From Syntrophaceae bacterium UBA4810 (GTDB taxonomy: Bacteria > Desulfobacterota > Syntrophia > Syntrophales > Smithellaceae): a stretch of 13,474 nt of DNA. The notes under the pieces are model-generated. The model saw nothing but the letters and a program-made list of their open reading frames with translations, ran no database searches and was not told where the DNA came from. The first letter of the stretch is position 1; the number at the start of each line of letters is the position of its first letter. The stretch spans positions 230 to 13,703 of the forward strand of contig DHGA01000053.1 in NCBI GenBank assembly GCA_002402545.1, in the 5' to 3' direction. The position numbers and the translations under genes were made by a program. Shown piece by piece: positions 1 to 6,868 of this stretch.

Positions 1-2
1 GC

Positions 3-137
3 GACGGATTCGAACTGGGGCTGGGCGCGGAAATCGGCATTTCCACGACGAAGCTGCACGCCTTCGGGCCGATGGGGCTGGAAGAATTGACTACAACCAA
101 ATTCATCATCTACGGTAACGGCCAGGTGCGCGCATGA
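3..137 (+). CDS. proA: Gamma-glutamyl phosphate reductase, C-terminal fragment
   Basis: This is the last 44 codons of a gene that begins outside the window. The product would be the NADPH-dependent reductase that converts gamma-glutamyl phosphate to glutamate-5-semialdehyde, the second step of proline synthesis in the cytoplasm. The frame reads LGLGAEIGISTTKLHAFGPM followed by GLEELTTTKF and a GNGQVR-like tail. I recognise this as the conserved ProA C-terminus (compare the [20 protein letters not shown] stretch of E. coli ProA). The stop codon (135-137) overlaps the nadD start in an ATGA arrangement, so the two genes are translationally coupled in one transcript. Only the fragment is visible, so integrity of the catalytic cysteine region cannot be judged. 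Confidence 0.9.
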   Translation, partial: DGFELGLGAEIGISTTKLHAFGPMGLEELTTTKFIIYGNGQVRA

Positions 138-781
138 GATGGGGGCTATTAGGAGGGACTTTTGACCCTATTCATTTCGGCCATCTGCGCGGCGCGGAAG
201 AAATACTCGAACTTTTTAATCTAAACCGCATTATTTTTGTGCCCTCATCCAGGCCGCCGCATAAGCTGGAAAGAGAAATTACTTCGTTTTATCACCGCGA
301 GCAGATGATTAAGCTGGCTATCGAAGGCAATGTTAATTTTTCCTATTCCGAAGTGGAAAATTTACGCGCGGGCAAATCTTATTCCGTGGAAACGGTGGAA
401 TATTTTTTAAGCAAATACATAAAAGATCTGGAATTATATTTTATCGTGGGTCAGGACGCCTTTCAGGCCATCACCACATGGAAAGAATGGGAAAAACTTA
501 TTCTGATGTGCAATTTCGCCGTGATGACCAGGCCTGGATATGACAATATGGGGCTGGATAAAATTTTACCAAATGATTTTGCCGCGCGGTTTCACTATGA
601 TGATAAAATTGACGGTTTTAAGGGGCCAACCGGCCATGTCATCTATTATCGCACTGTCAGCTTTTTGGACATTTCTTCTTCGCGGATGAGGCAGTGGGTA
701 GAATCCGGAAAGTCCATCAGGTATCTGACTCCTGATTCAGTCCGTCAATATATCCTGAAAAATTCGCTGTATAAAAAATGA
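134..781 (+). CDS. nadD: Nicotinate-nucleotide adenylyltransferase
   Basis: NadD transfers AMP from ATP to nicotinate mononucleotide to form deamido-NAD, a late step of NAD synthesis in the cytoplasm. The 215-residue length is normal for the family. Nucleotidyltransferase motifs are all present: GGTFDPIHFGHL at residues 7-18 (the HxGH-type ATP site), PPHK at 41-44, a VGQDAF segment at 105-110, and ISSSRMR at 180-186 (the ISSTxIR phosphate-binding motif). The start is fixed by the ATGA overlap with the proA stop; no separate ribosome site is needed. The proA-nadD order is common in bacteria, but rsfS and rlmH, which often follow nadD, are absent here. The next gene is convergent and only 24 bp away, with no clear terminator between them. 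Confidence 0.95.
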   Translation: MRWGLLGGTFDPIHFGHLRGAEEILELFNLNRIIFVPSSRPPHKLEREITSFYHREQMIKLAIEGNVNFSYSEVENLRAGKSYSVETVEYFLSKYIKDLELYFIVGQDAFQAITTWKEWEKLILMCNFAVMTRPGYDNMGLDKILPNDFAARFHYDDKIDGFKGPTGHVIYYRTVSFLDISSSRMRQWVESGKSIRYLTPDSVRQYILKNSLYKK

Positions 782-805
782 CCGGGCATAAGATGCAAAT
801 CGGCT

Positions 806-1576
806 TTATGATAATTTTGTAAAATCCGGTTTGCGTTTTTCGAAAAAAGCGGTAAATGCCTCTTTTGCTTCCTCTGAAAGCAGCATCTTGCCGAAATGCT
901 CGTTTTCTTCCATCATTTTTTCTTTGATTTTATCAGCCTGATAAGCCTTCATCAGGCTTTTGGTCGTGCGCAATGAAGACGCGGGAAGCCTCGTAAGCTT
1001 GGCCGCCTGCGCCAGGACATACGGCATAAGCTGGGCCTGCGACAATATTTTATTGATCAGTCCCATCTCGTATGCTTCCTCTGCCGAAAATGGCTCGCCC
1101 AGAAGAAGTTTTTCCGCCGCCCGCGGATAACCGACAACCTGCGGCAGCAACATGCTGGAGGCAAATTCCGGGCAAAGGCCAAGCCGGGTGAAGGGCATGG
1201 AAAATTTCGCGTTATCAGCCGCATAAACCATGTCACAGTGCAAGAGCATGGTTGTGCCGATGCCGACCGCGGCTCCGGCAACCGCAGTAATAACCGGTTT
1301 TGTCACTCCAATCAAATGCAGCATAAATTGAGCCACAGGGCGATCCGCAAGATCACTGCCGGGAGGCGTGTTCATAAAATCTTCCAGGTCATTTCCCGCG
1401 GTAAAAATATCCGGCTTGCCGCAAAATAAAATTACGCGCACAGTTTTATCCTGTTCGCCGGTTTTTAGGGCGTCGGCCATCGTTTGATACATGGCCGAGG
1501 TAATCGAATTTTTCTTTTCGGGCCGGTTGAATTCAATAATTAAAATACCATTTTGTCTGCTTATTAAAATATCCAT
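806..1576 (-). CDS. Enoyl-CoA isomerase, ECI2/PECI-like crotonase-fold protein
   Basis: This is a 256-residue crotonase-superfamily protein acting on acyl-CoA thioesters. At the position of the first catalytic glutamate of enoyl-CoA hydratase (rat Glu144, in GGGCE) it has Thr109 (GIGTT). At the second (Glu164, in PEILLG) it has Phe129 (PFTRLG). A glutamate instead lies at 137 in LCPEFASS. This matches the SPEGCSS motif of peroxisomal delta3,delta2-enoyl-CoA isomerase (ECI2/PECI), whose general base is that glutamate. I infer that it moves a 3-ene double bond to the 2-trans position rather than hydrating. It ends with the typical FEKRKPDF tail. It is the last gene of a leftward group with thiolase and hydroxyacyl-CoA dehydrogenase, 132 bp behind the thiolase. 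The ribosome site is weak (GGAAAA, 4-5 nt before ATG). Homology-based pipelines would probably label it enoyl-CoA hydratase. Confidence 0.85.
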   Translation of the reverse strand: MDILISRQNGILIIEFNRPEKKNSITSAMYQTMADALKTGEQDKTVRVILFCGKPDIFTAGNDLEDFMNTPPGSDLADRPVAQFMLHLIGVTKPVITAVAGAAVGIGTTMLLHCDMVYAADNAKFSMPFTRLGLCPEFASSMLLPQVVGYPRAAEKLLLGEPFSAEEAYEMGLINKILSQAQLMPYVLAQAAKLTRLPASSLRTTKSLMKAYQADKIKEKMMEENEHFGKMLLSEEAKEAFTAFFEKRKPDFTKLS

Positions 1577-1636
1577 GTCTTTTCCATGTTTTATTATCAG
1601 TGTTGTTTATCGGAGAAATAAATAACTTAAAAAGAT

Positions 1637-1682
1637 CATAGCCTGTCGCGCTTGCCGAAAAAGGCGCGCGCAACAGGCTATG
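1637..1682 (-). terminator. Hairpin terminator after the thiolase gene
   Basis: Read leftward, the arms CATAGCCTGT and ACAGGCTATG, extended by imperfect GC-rich pairing (GCGCGCGCC against GGCAAGCGCG), flank a short loop. A TCTTTTTAAG tract follows the stem. It lies 27 bp beyond the thiolase stop codon and 60 bp before the isomerase start, so it should reduce read-through between the two genes. The T tract is modest, so partial read-through is likely. Confidence 0.6.
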
Positions 1683-1708
1683 GTTAAATAATAAACTTCC
1701 TTACAATG

Positions 1709-2914
1709 TTATTTCTGCAAGTTTTCAATAACCGTCGCCACACCCAGACCACCGCCGCAGCAGGAACCGAAAATACCGTATTTCCCGCCTTTGCGTATAA
1801 GCTCTCTCATGGTAAACATGCAGATACGAGATCCCGAGGCTCCGTTGGGATGACCAAAGGCAATCGCTCCGCCGTTGGGATTCCATTTGTCCATATTCAC
1901 TTTCTCGCCGGTCTGCTTTTCCATTTCTTTGGCAACCGCCAGATTCTGCACGGCAAATGCCTCATTGCATTCCATCACGTCCATGTCAGAAAGCTTTAAC
2001 CCTGCCCGTTTTATCGCCATAGGCATAGCATATGCGGGAGCGATACCCATAATCTTCGGATCAACGCCATAATCGCCGCCGGCAAGCCACTTAGCCATTG
2101 GTTTGTATCCCAGCTCTTTGGCCTTTTCTTTGGTCATCATCAGAACAAAAGCGGAGCCGTCATTACGCCCAGAAGCGTTTCCGGCGGTGACCGTCCCGTC
2201 TTTTGTAAAGGCGGGCGGAAGGGCAGAGAGCGCCTCCATGGAAGTCATCCGCGGATGTTCATCAACTTTGAACTCGAGCGGCGGATTTTTCTTGCCCTGC
2301 GGCACCATGACCGGAATAATTTCGTCAACAAAATATCCGGCATCAATGGCTTTTTTCGCCAGCACCTGAGAGCGCAGACTAAATTCATCCTGCGCCTGAC
2401 GCGAGATGTTATACATCTTTTGCAGATTTTCCGCGGTTATACCCATGCCGATGCATTCCTCGGGCACGGGAGAAAGTTCCGGCACCATCGGCATCGGCGG
2501 AATCAAACGATAAGGGGGACTACTCATGGAAAATTTGGCGGGTATCTGGCTGTAAGCTTCCATGCCGCCGGCAATAACCACATCCGCCTCACCGGCAAGA
2601 ATCTTCCATGCCGCGTGATTAATGCTGTCAATCGCCGAACCGCACTGCATCTCGATATAACTTGCCGATGTCTCATAGGGCAGGCCCGCGTAAAGAAGAG
2701 CCCAGCGTGCGGGATTCATCGCGCGCGAGCAGTGCGCCGCTGAACCGAGAAAAACGCAATCCACTTTGCCTTTTTCCTTGATTTTCGTTTTTTCCACCAG
2801 TCCCTTGATGCCGATACCGGCCAATTGTTCCGCGCTGAAATCGCGCAATGTGCCACCCATCCTGCCGAACGCCGTCCTCATTCCTTCTACAAATACAACT
2901 TCTCTGTTACTCAT
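1709..2914 (-). CDS. Thiolase (acetyl-CoA acetyltransferase family)
   Basis: This 401-residue thiolase would cleave 3-ketoacyl-CoA with CoA to release acetyl-CoA, or run in reverse to condense two acetyl-CoA. The catalytic set is complete. The nucleophile is Cys91 in EMQCGSA. There is a GNASGRNDGSA loop at 245-255 and NEAFA at 317-321. His355 lies in FGHPNGASG. The second active-site cysteine is Cys385 in SCCGGGLG, aligned with Cys378 of the Zoogloea enzyme. FGHPNGASG replaces the commoner LGHPxGASG, and an extra cysteine (386) sits next to the catalytic one. The start has a good ribosome site (GAGGTGAT, 3 nt before ATG). It lies 162 bp downstream of the hydroxyacyl-CoA dehydrogenase and before the ECI2-like isomerase, so it fits the last step of a beta-oxidation spiral. 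Chain-length preference cannot be read from the sequence. Confidence 0.92.
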   Translation of the reverse strand: MSNREVVFVEGMRTAFGRMGGTLRDFSAEQLAGIGIKGLVEKTKIKEKGKVDCVFLGSAAHCSRAMNPARWALLYAGLPYETSASYIEMQCGSAIDSINHAAWKILAGEADVVIAGGMEAYSQIPAKFSMSSPPYRLIPPMPMVPELSPVPEECIGMGITAENLQKMYNISRQAQDEFSLRSQVLAKKAIDAGYFVDEIIPVMVPQGKKNPPLEFKVDEHPRMTSMEALSALPPAFTKDGTVTAGNASGRNDGSAFVLMMTKEKAKELGYKPMAKWLAGGDYGVDPKIMGIAPAYAMPMAIKRAGLKLSDMDVMECNEAFAVQNLAVAKEMEKQTGEKVNMDKWNPNGGAIAFGHPNGASGSRICMFTMRELIRKGGKYGIFGSCCGGGLGVATVIENLQK

Positions 2915-2973
2915 AGATCACCTCTTTTATTTTATTTTTAACTTTTTTTAAGCAAATACGCGAAAAAAAACCG

Positions 2974-3047
2974 CGCAGAAAGCATCCCGGAGATATATCC
3001 GTGTACAGAACGAAAGGAGGAAGTTATGCCGCCTTCATCTTTCTGCG
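2974..3047 (-). terminator. Long-loop inverted repeat with T tract between dehydrogenase and thiolase genes
   Basis: A perfect 9-bp inverted repeat (CGCAGAAAG at 2974-2982, CTTTCTGCG at 3039-3047) encloses 56 nt. On the leftward transcript it is followed by CGG and eight T residues (complement of 2963-2970). The loop contains a small nested stem (CGGA/TCCG) and a CCTCCTTT stretch. It could be a terminator or attenuator between the two genes. The loop is unusually long for a simple intrinsic terminator. Confidence 0.4.
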
Positions 3048-3076
3048 TAGTGGCTTAGCCTTTTCAGGATAATTAT

Positions 3077-3967
3077 TTATTTCTTCTCCGGTTTCTTGTA
3101 TTCATACCAGCCCTTGCCGGTTTTTTCTCCATATTCCCCTTTCACGTAATGTTCGACAACACTCGGTGAGGGAAGATCAGCGGGATTGCCTGATTTTCTG
3201 AAACTTTCCATACCCATGATATAGGCGAGGTCAATGCCAGTTAAATCATTCAGGCGGAAGGGACCCATCGGATGCCCGGCTCCGTAAACACACGCCTTAT
3301 CGATGTCTTCGACAGAGGCGACACCCATATCGAGCATCCACAGGGCTTCGCGGGAAATCACGCGGAAAATCCTGTTGAGCAAAAAGCCGTCAACTTCCTT
3401 TTTAATCAGCACCGGAACTTTTTCCATTTTCGCCGACAGTTCCATGGTAATCCTGGCGCTCTCTTCCGAAACATGGGGGCCCCTGACCACTTCCACCAGT
3501 TTCATGACCAGCGCCGGGTTGAAAAAGTGCATGTTCAAAACTTTTTCCGGCCTTTTCGTGGCATCGGCAATGCGCGAACTCACTATAAACGAACTGTTCG
3601 TCGCCAGGATCGCGTGGGCGGGGGCAACCTTATCCAGATCGGCAAATATCTTTCTTTTCAGATCCAATACTTCCGTGGCCGCTTCAATTACAAAATCAGC
3701 GTCTTTGGCCGCTTCTTTCATGTCGGCAGTAAAAGAAATATTGTTTCTTGCCGCCTCGGCCTGTTCCTTGGTCATTTTGCCCTTTTCCACCCTGCCGGGA
3801 AGATATTTATTGACAAAACCATCCGCCTTCTTGAGCATCTCCGGCACAACATCCGAACACTTGGTTTTGTAGCCGTAAATCGCGCACAGAAGAGAAATCT
3901 GATGGCCCATGTTTCCGGCCCCGACCACGCATACGTTTTTCACATCTTCGAGCTTCATTTTTTTCAT
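3077..3967 (-). CDS. 3-hydroxyacyl-CoA dehydrogenase (3-hydroxybutyryl-CoA dehydrogenase type)
   Basis: This 296-residue enzyme oxidises L-3-hydroxyacyl-CoA to 3-ketoacyl-CoA with NAD, the third step of beta-oxidation, in the cytoplasm. The Rossmann motif GAGNMG is at 16-21. The catalytic residues match the family in kind and spacing: Ser126 (TNSS), His147 (MHFFNP), Glu159 (KLVEVV) and Asn198 (FLLNRI). The C-terminal signature HPMGPFRLNDLTGID is at 232-246. The length is that of stand-alone dehydrogenases, with no fused hydratase domain. The first ATG (3967) directly abuts the AAAGG of the leader, leaving only an AGGG 5 nt away. The ATG at codon 4 (3958) is 9 nt from AAAGG and is an equally good start. 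It is the first gene of the leftward group and probably forms the oxidation-cleavage pair with the thiolase. Confidence 0.92.
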   Translation of the reverse strand: MKKMKLEDVKNVCVVGAGNMGHQISLLCAIYGYKTKCSDVVPEMLKKADGFVNKYLPGRVEKGKMTKEQAEAARNNISFTADMKEAAKDADFVIEAATEVLDLKRKIFADLDKVAPAHAILATNSSFIVSSRIADATKRPEKVLNMHFFNPALVMKLVEVVRGPHVSEESARITMELSAKMEKVPVLIKKEVDGFLLNRIFRVISREALWMLDMGVASVEDIDKACVYGAGHPMGPFRLNDLTGIDLAYIMGMESFRKSGNPADLPSPSVVEHYVKGEYGEKTGKGWYEYKKPEKK

Positions 3968-3994
3968 CCTTTCCCTGTTTTAAATTAAGTTATT

Positions 3995-4023
3995 TTTTTA
4001 TCATTACATACGTCCTAAAACAA
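3995..4023 (-). promoter_or_regulatory. Weak candidate promoter for the leftward dehydrogenase gene
   Basis: Read leftward, TTGTTT (complement of 4018-4023) is followed after 17 bp by TAAAAA (complement of 3995-4000), about 28 nt before the start codon at 3967. Both boxes match the sigma-70 consensus only partly. The position is right, but the sequence is A/T-rich and chance matches are easy. Confidence 0.3.
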
Positions 4024-4185
4024 ACTTTGAAAAGATAATGACTCCGGGCAATTGATATATTCGTTAAATATGTTCGCGGGAAGAAAATCATCTGAAATAA
4101 TCCAGGACAGTTTAAACCTCTTTCCTAATATTCACGAGACGCAAGCCATTTGCCCTAATAGCATTTCACCCTAGCAAACTTTATT

Positions 4186-4197
4186 TTTGAATTCAAA
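4186..4197. promoter_or_regulatory. Perfect 12-bp palindrome, possible operator
   Basis: TTTGAATTCAAA is a perfect palindrome in the middle of the divergent spacer between two fatty-acid-type genes. A dimeric repressor site is possible. In such A/T-rich DNA a chance origin is also realistic, and no regulator gene of the TetR or FadR type is in the window. Confidence 0.25.
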
Positions 4198-4391
4198 TTG
4201 TTTTGACCGGCGGTTGAAAATTATTATTCCCTCAATTTAGGACCTCACCAATAGGCTTAAATATCTGAATATGAAGTGTTTTTTGTATTATTATGGCTTG
4301 GCGAAGTGAAGATATGCAGTGGACAAAACTAAAAATTTAGAATATGAGCTCTTAACCTTTAACTAAATAATAAAATCCTTAAGGAGGATGT

Positions 4392-5192
4392 ATGAAATAT
4401 AAGTTTATTGAGCTGGAAATTAAAAATTACGTGGCAGAAGTGGGGCTGGCCCGGACGAATAGTTTAAACGCGCTCAGCCTCGAATTTGCCGCGGAAATTG
4501 CCGATGTTTTCCAGAAGCTGGGAAAAATGGATGAAGTAAGAGCGATAATCCTTGCCAGTAAAGCCAGGATTTTTTGCGCCGGCCTTGATTTGAAAGAAGC
4601 CGCAGGCCATTTCAAAGCGACGGCCAAAGGCGTGATTGAATCCGTGGAAAACTCTCAGTCGCTTTTCGACAGTTGCAACGCCATTGAAGAATGCCCCAAG
4701 CCGGTAATCGCGGCCGTGCACAGCCGCTGTATCGGCGGCGGGCTAGACATAATATCCGCCTGCGACATCCGCCTGTGTACCGAGGACGCTACTTTTTGCT
4801 TAAAGGAAGCAGCCATCGGTCTGGTCGCTGATATGGGCGTACTCCAAAGATTGCCGTTAATTGTCGGACAGGGCTTTGCCCGGCAGATGGCCTATACTGC
4901 CGCCGAATATCCCGCGCAAGTTGTGGAGAAAATGGGTTTGGTTAACGCTGTTTATAAAGATAAAGAAGCGTTAATGGCGGGAGCGAAAAAACTTGCCGCC
5001 GAAATCGCGCAAAACGCGCCCTTGGGCGTGCGCTGCTCTAAAGAAGTGCTTAATTACAGTCGCTACGCCAACGTCCATGACGGCATGGCACTGGCAATGC
5101 AGAAGAATATGGTGCTGATGACTTCCGATGATATCAAAGAAGCCGTTACCGCTTTCATCGAAAAACGGCCGCCGGATTTTAAAGGCCGATGA
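4392..5192 (+). CDS. Delta3,5-delta2,4-dienoyl-CoA isomerase-like protein (ECH1 type)
   Basis: This 266-residue crotonase-fold protein resembles ECH1, which shifts a 3,5-dienoyl-CoA to a 2,4-dienoyl-CoA during breakdown of unsaturated fatty acids. The stretch from CIGGGLDIISACDIRLCT (113-130) through KEAAIGLVADMGVLQRLP (138-155) closely parallels rat ECH1. The three acidic active-site residues are conserved in identity and spacing: Asp119, Glu139 and Asp147, corresponding to rat Asp176, Glu196 and Asp204 (intervals 20 and 8 in both). The oxyanion-hole region CAGLDL is at 62-67. The tail ends FIEKRPPDF, as in many crotonases. The start is supported by AAGGAGG 4 nt upstream. It is a single-gene unit, transcribed away from the dehydrogenase-thiolase group and ending at a strong hairpin. 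A generic hydratase function is less likely, because Asp replaces the first catalytic Glu. Confidence 0.87.
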   Translation: MKYKFIELEIKNYVAEVGLARTNSLNALSLEFAAEIADVFQKLGKMDEVRAIILASKARIFCAGLDLKEAAGHFKATAKGVIESVENSQSLFDSCNAIEECPKPVIAAVHSRCIGGGLDIISACDIRLCTEDATFCLKEAAIGLVADMGVLQRLPLIVGQGFARQMAYTAAEYPAQVVEKMGLVNAVYKDKEALMAGAKKLAAEIAQNAPLGVRCSKEVLNYSRYANVHDGMALAMQKNMVLMTSDDIKEAVTAFIEKRPPDFKGR

Positions 5193-5201
5193 TAATAAAA
5201 A

Positions 5202-5228
5202 AAGGGCGGGTTTTTATCACCCGCCCTT
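5202..5228. terminator. Bidirectional terminator between convergent genes
   Basis: A 9-bp perfect stem (AAGGGCGGG and CCCGCCCTT) encloses a 9-nt loop. Leftward, it is followed at once by an uninterrupted T run (complement of 5197-5203), ideal for ending the barrel-protein transcript. Rightward, it follows the ECH1-like stop codon by 9 bp, with a weaker CCCAATTTTC tail. Confidence 0.88.
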
Positions 5229-5260
5229 CCCAATTTTCTTAAATCATTTTGTAATCTAAA

Positions 5261-6715
5261 TTAGAACCGCACCGACAAACCGCCGCCGACATGCCAGTCA
5301 TTTTTCTTGAATTCGGTTTCAATATAATATGGCCCTCCGACATACGGCCCCACTAGAATTCCGTCGCCGTCGGTCTTATACCAGGCGTATCCACCGTTGA
5401 GAAATGGTTCAAGAACAACCGCGTTTAACTTTACCGTAGCACCAAGAGAAACATTTAAGCCCCACACGAAACCGTCGGCAGAAGTATTGAATTCCCCTTC
5501 CTCGCTGAAATCTTGATAGGCGTAATCACTTTTCACAAAGCCATAGAAAGCGCTGAAACCGCCGCGCAGAGCAAACGCAGGGGTTAGTTCTTTTTCCGCC
5601 AGCATCTTTAACGTCAGGCGATGCTCGGAATATTCCGGCATATCGGGATAATTATATTCATCGAAGTAAGCATTTTGTTTCGTCTGAAGGTAGGTATAGT
5701 AAATCCCCGCGGCCAATCTTGTACCTTTGGCAGGAGTGACATCCACGCCTCCGCCTAACTGCGCAAAGATATTTTCCGCTTCATGCTCATATACAGCACC
5801 TTCGTCTTCGTAAGAACCGTTTCTTTTCATTTTCTTATACCCGGCGCTCACCACAAAAGGCAAAACCACCGTCGCACTCACCGGAACTCTCAGCCAAAAA
5901 TCACCGCCGACATTGAAACCTTTAACCTTTCCATCAAATTCATATTCTGTGCGTACATAATTATTGTCCGTGGCAAAAGGAACCCCTCCTTTAAGTGTGA
6001 CAGCGTATTTGGCGGGCCCCATCTGGCCTGCCGCAGACACTTTACCCTGCGCTTCCCAGTATCTGGATTTAAAGGGAATCATATAAGGGAAAAAATTATA
6101 CTGTGGGTAATCGTTGGCCGCCGTAAAGGGGTTTATGGAAGCACCTCCATCGATAATCCTTATGACTCTTTTTTCTTCATCGCGATAGGCAATCTGAACT
6201 TCTGTGCCCAGCTTGACCGCGCCAATCGGCACACCATAAATAAAGCGCAGGGCATAGCTTTTCAAATCATTTTTCAAATCAAACGAAAGATAGTCTGCTT
6301 CATCACCCTCATGTTCGTAATAACTTTCGCTGCCGTCATATCTTCCTTTTATTCCGACATAATCAAAGAAGATACCCAGCCTGCCCGCGCCCAACTGAAA
6401 GGCAGCACCAACCTGACCCTCATGCTTCCATTCATCGCCTTTTGCTTCATAAGGGTAAATATAAACAGTTCCTGGTTCTCTGACGCTGTAATCCCACTTG
6501 CTGGTTTTGTCATAGGTCAGCCGATAATGGCCATAGGCGTTAAACCCTTTGCCCATGGCGATAACCGCCGGATGCGTCAGGTAATCGGACTCATCCTCAA
6601 TCAAACCATAAGCGTCTCCCACGCCCGCCATTCTGCCCTGCCAGGCCGAAACCGGCGCGGCCAGAAACGCAAGCAACAACAAAGCCGCAAAAACAGATAA
6701 CCAATTTCTCTTCAT
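5261..6715 (-). CDS. Outer-membrane beta-barrel protein, function unknown
   Basis: This 484-residue secreted protein has a clear Sec signal peptide: basic MKRN, a hydrophobic core at 8-20, and a probable cut after VSA at 24. The rest is rich in alternating aromatic and polar residues and glycine, and ends GGGLSVRF. The terminal phenylalanine is the usual signal for BAM-mediated outer-membrane insertion. The mature N-terminus (GRMAGVGDAYGLIEDESDYL, then THPAVIA) faintly resembles the start of FadL- and PorV-type barrels (GGAFxAxADDxSAxxxNPAGLA), which suggests a porin or hydrophobic-substrate channel. That assignment is tentative. The start is supported by AAGGAGG 9 nt upstream and a plausible promoter. 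It is transcribed divergently from a putative lipoprotein gene and ends at a strong terminator. Neighbouring fatty-acid-type genes make a hydrophobic substrate attractive, but this is not proven. Confidence 0.8.
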   Translation of the reverse strand: MKRNWLSVFAALLLLAFLAAPVSAWQGRMAGVGDAYGLIEDESDYLTHPAVIAMGKGFNAYGHYRLTYDKTSKWDYSVREPGTVYIYPYEAKGDEWKHEGQVGAAFQLGAGRLGIFFDYVGIKGRYDGSESYYEHEGDEADYLSFDLKNDLKSYALRFIYGVPIGAVKLGTEVQIAYRDEEKRVIRIIDGGASINPFTAANDYPQYNFFPYMIPFKSRYWEAQGKVSAAGQMGPAKYAVTLKGGVPFATDNNYVRTEYEFDGKVKGFNVGGDFWLRVPVSATVVLPFVVSAGYKKMKRNGSYEDEGAVYEHEAENIFAQLGGGVDVTPAKGTRLAAGIYYTYLQTKQNAYFDEYNYPDMPEYSEHRLTLKMLAEKELTPAFALRGGFSAFYGFVKSDYAYQDFSEEGEFNTSADGFVWGLNVSLGATVKLNAVVLEPFLNGGYAWYKTDGDGILVGPYVGGPYYIETEFKKNDWHVGGGLSVRF

Positions 6716-6750
6716 GCTCTTTTTCCTCCTTTTCCTTGTTTAAAATGCAA

Positions 6751-6778
6751 AATATATTATGAGTGATTTTTTACTCAA
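6751..6778 (-). promoter_or_regulatory. Candidate promoter of the beta-barrel gene
   Basis: Read leftward, TTGAGT (complement of 6773-6778), a 16-bp spacer and TATATT (complement of 6751-6756) lie about 36 nt before the start codon, in the 153-bp divergent spacer. For the rightward lipoprotein gene the same spacer offers only poor boxes, such as TTGGTC at 6832 with TAATAA at 6856. Confidence 0.5.
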
Positions 6779-6868
6779 TGTTCGGCAAAAAATCAATGAG
6801 AAAAATATCGATTTCCTTCAGCTTTTACCCCTTGGTCATTAAATACATTATATGATAATAAATAAGGC

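Larger units (their letters stand above)
3968..4391. other. 424-bp divergent intergenic region
   Basis: This A/T-rich spacer lies between the leftward dehydrogenase gene and the rightward ECH1-like gene. I see no credible coding sequence: the reading frames are short, for example a 12-codon frame at 4271 without a ribosome site. It holds a weak leftward promoter near 4000, a 12-bp palindrome at 4186-4197, and the strong ribosome site AAGGAGG (4381-4387) of the rightward gene. No clear rightward promoter pair stands out. Confidence 0.6.

Noticed and set aside
3272..3988. Rightward open frames of 238 and 189 codons opposite the hydroxyacyl-CoA dehydrogenase gene
   Set aside because: The leftward product has all family motifs and catalytic residues. 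The rightward frames are His/Phe/Arg-rich mirror products.
4271..4309. A 12-codon frame (MKCFLYYYGLAK) in the divergent spacer
   Set aside because: It has no ribosome site and no conserved feature, and it is expected by chance in 424 bp.
5783..6700. A 305-codon rightward open frame opposite the beta-barrel gene
   Set aside because: The opposite strand has a signal peptide, barrel pattern, terminal Phe, good ribosome site and terminator. The rightward frame has low-complexity basic composition and none of these.
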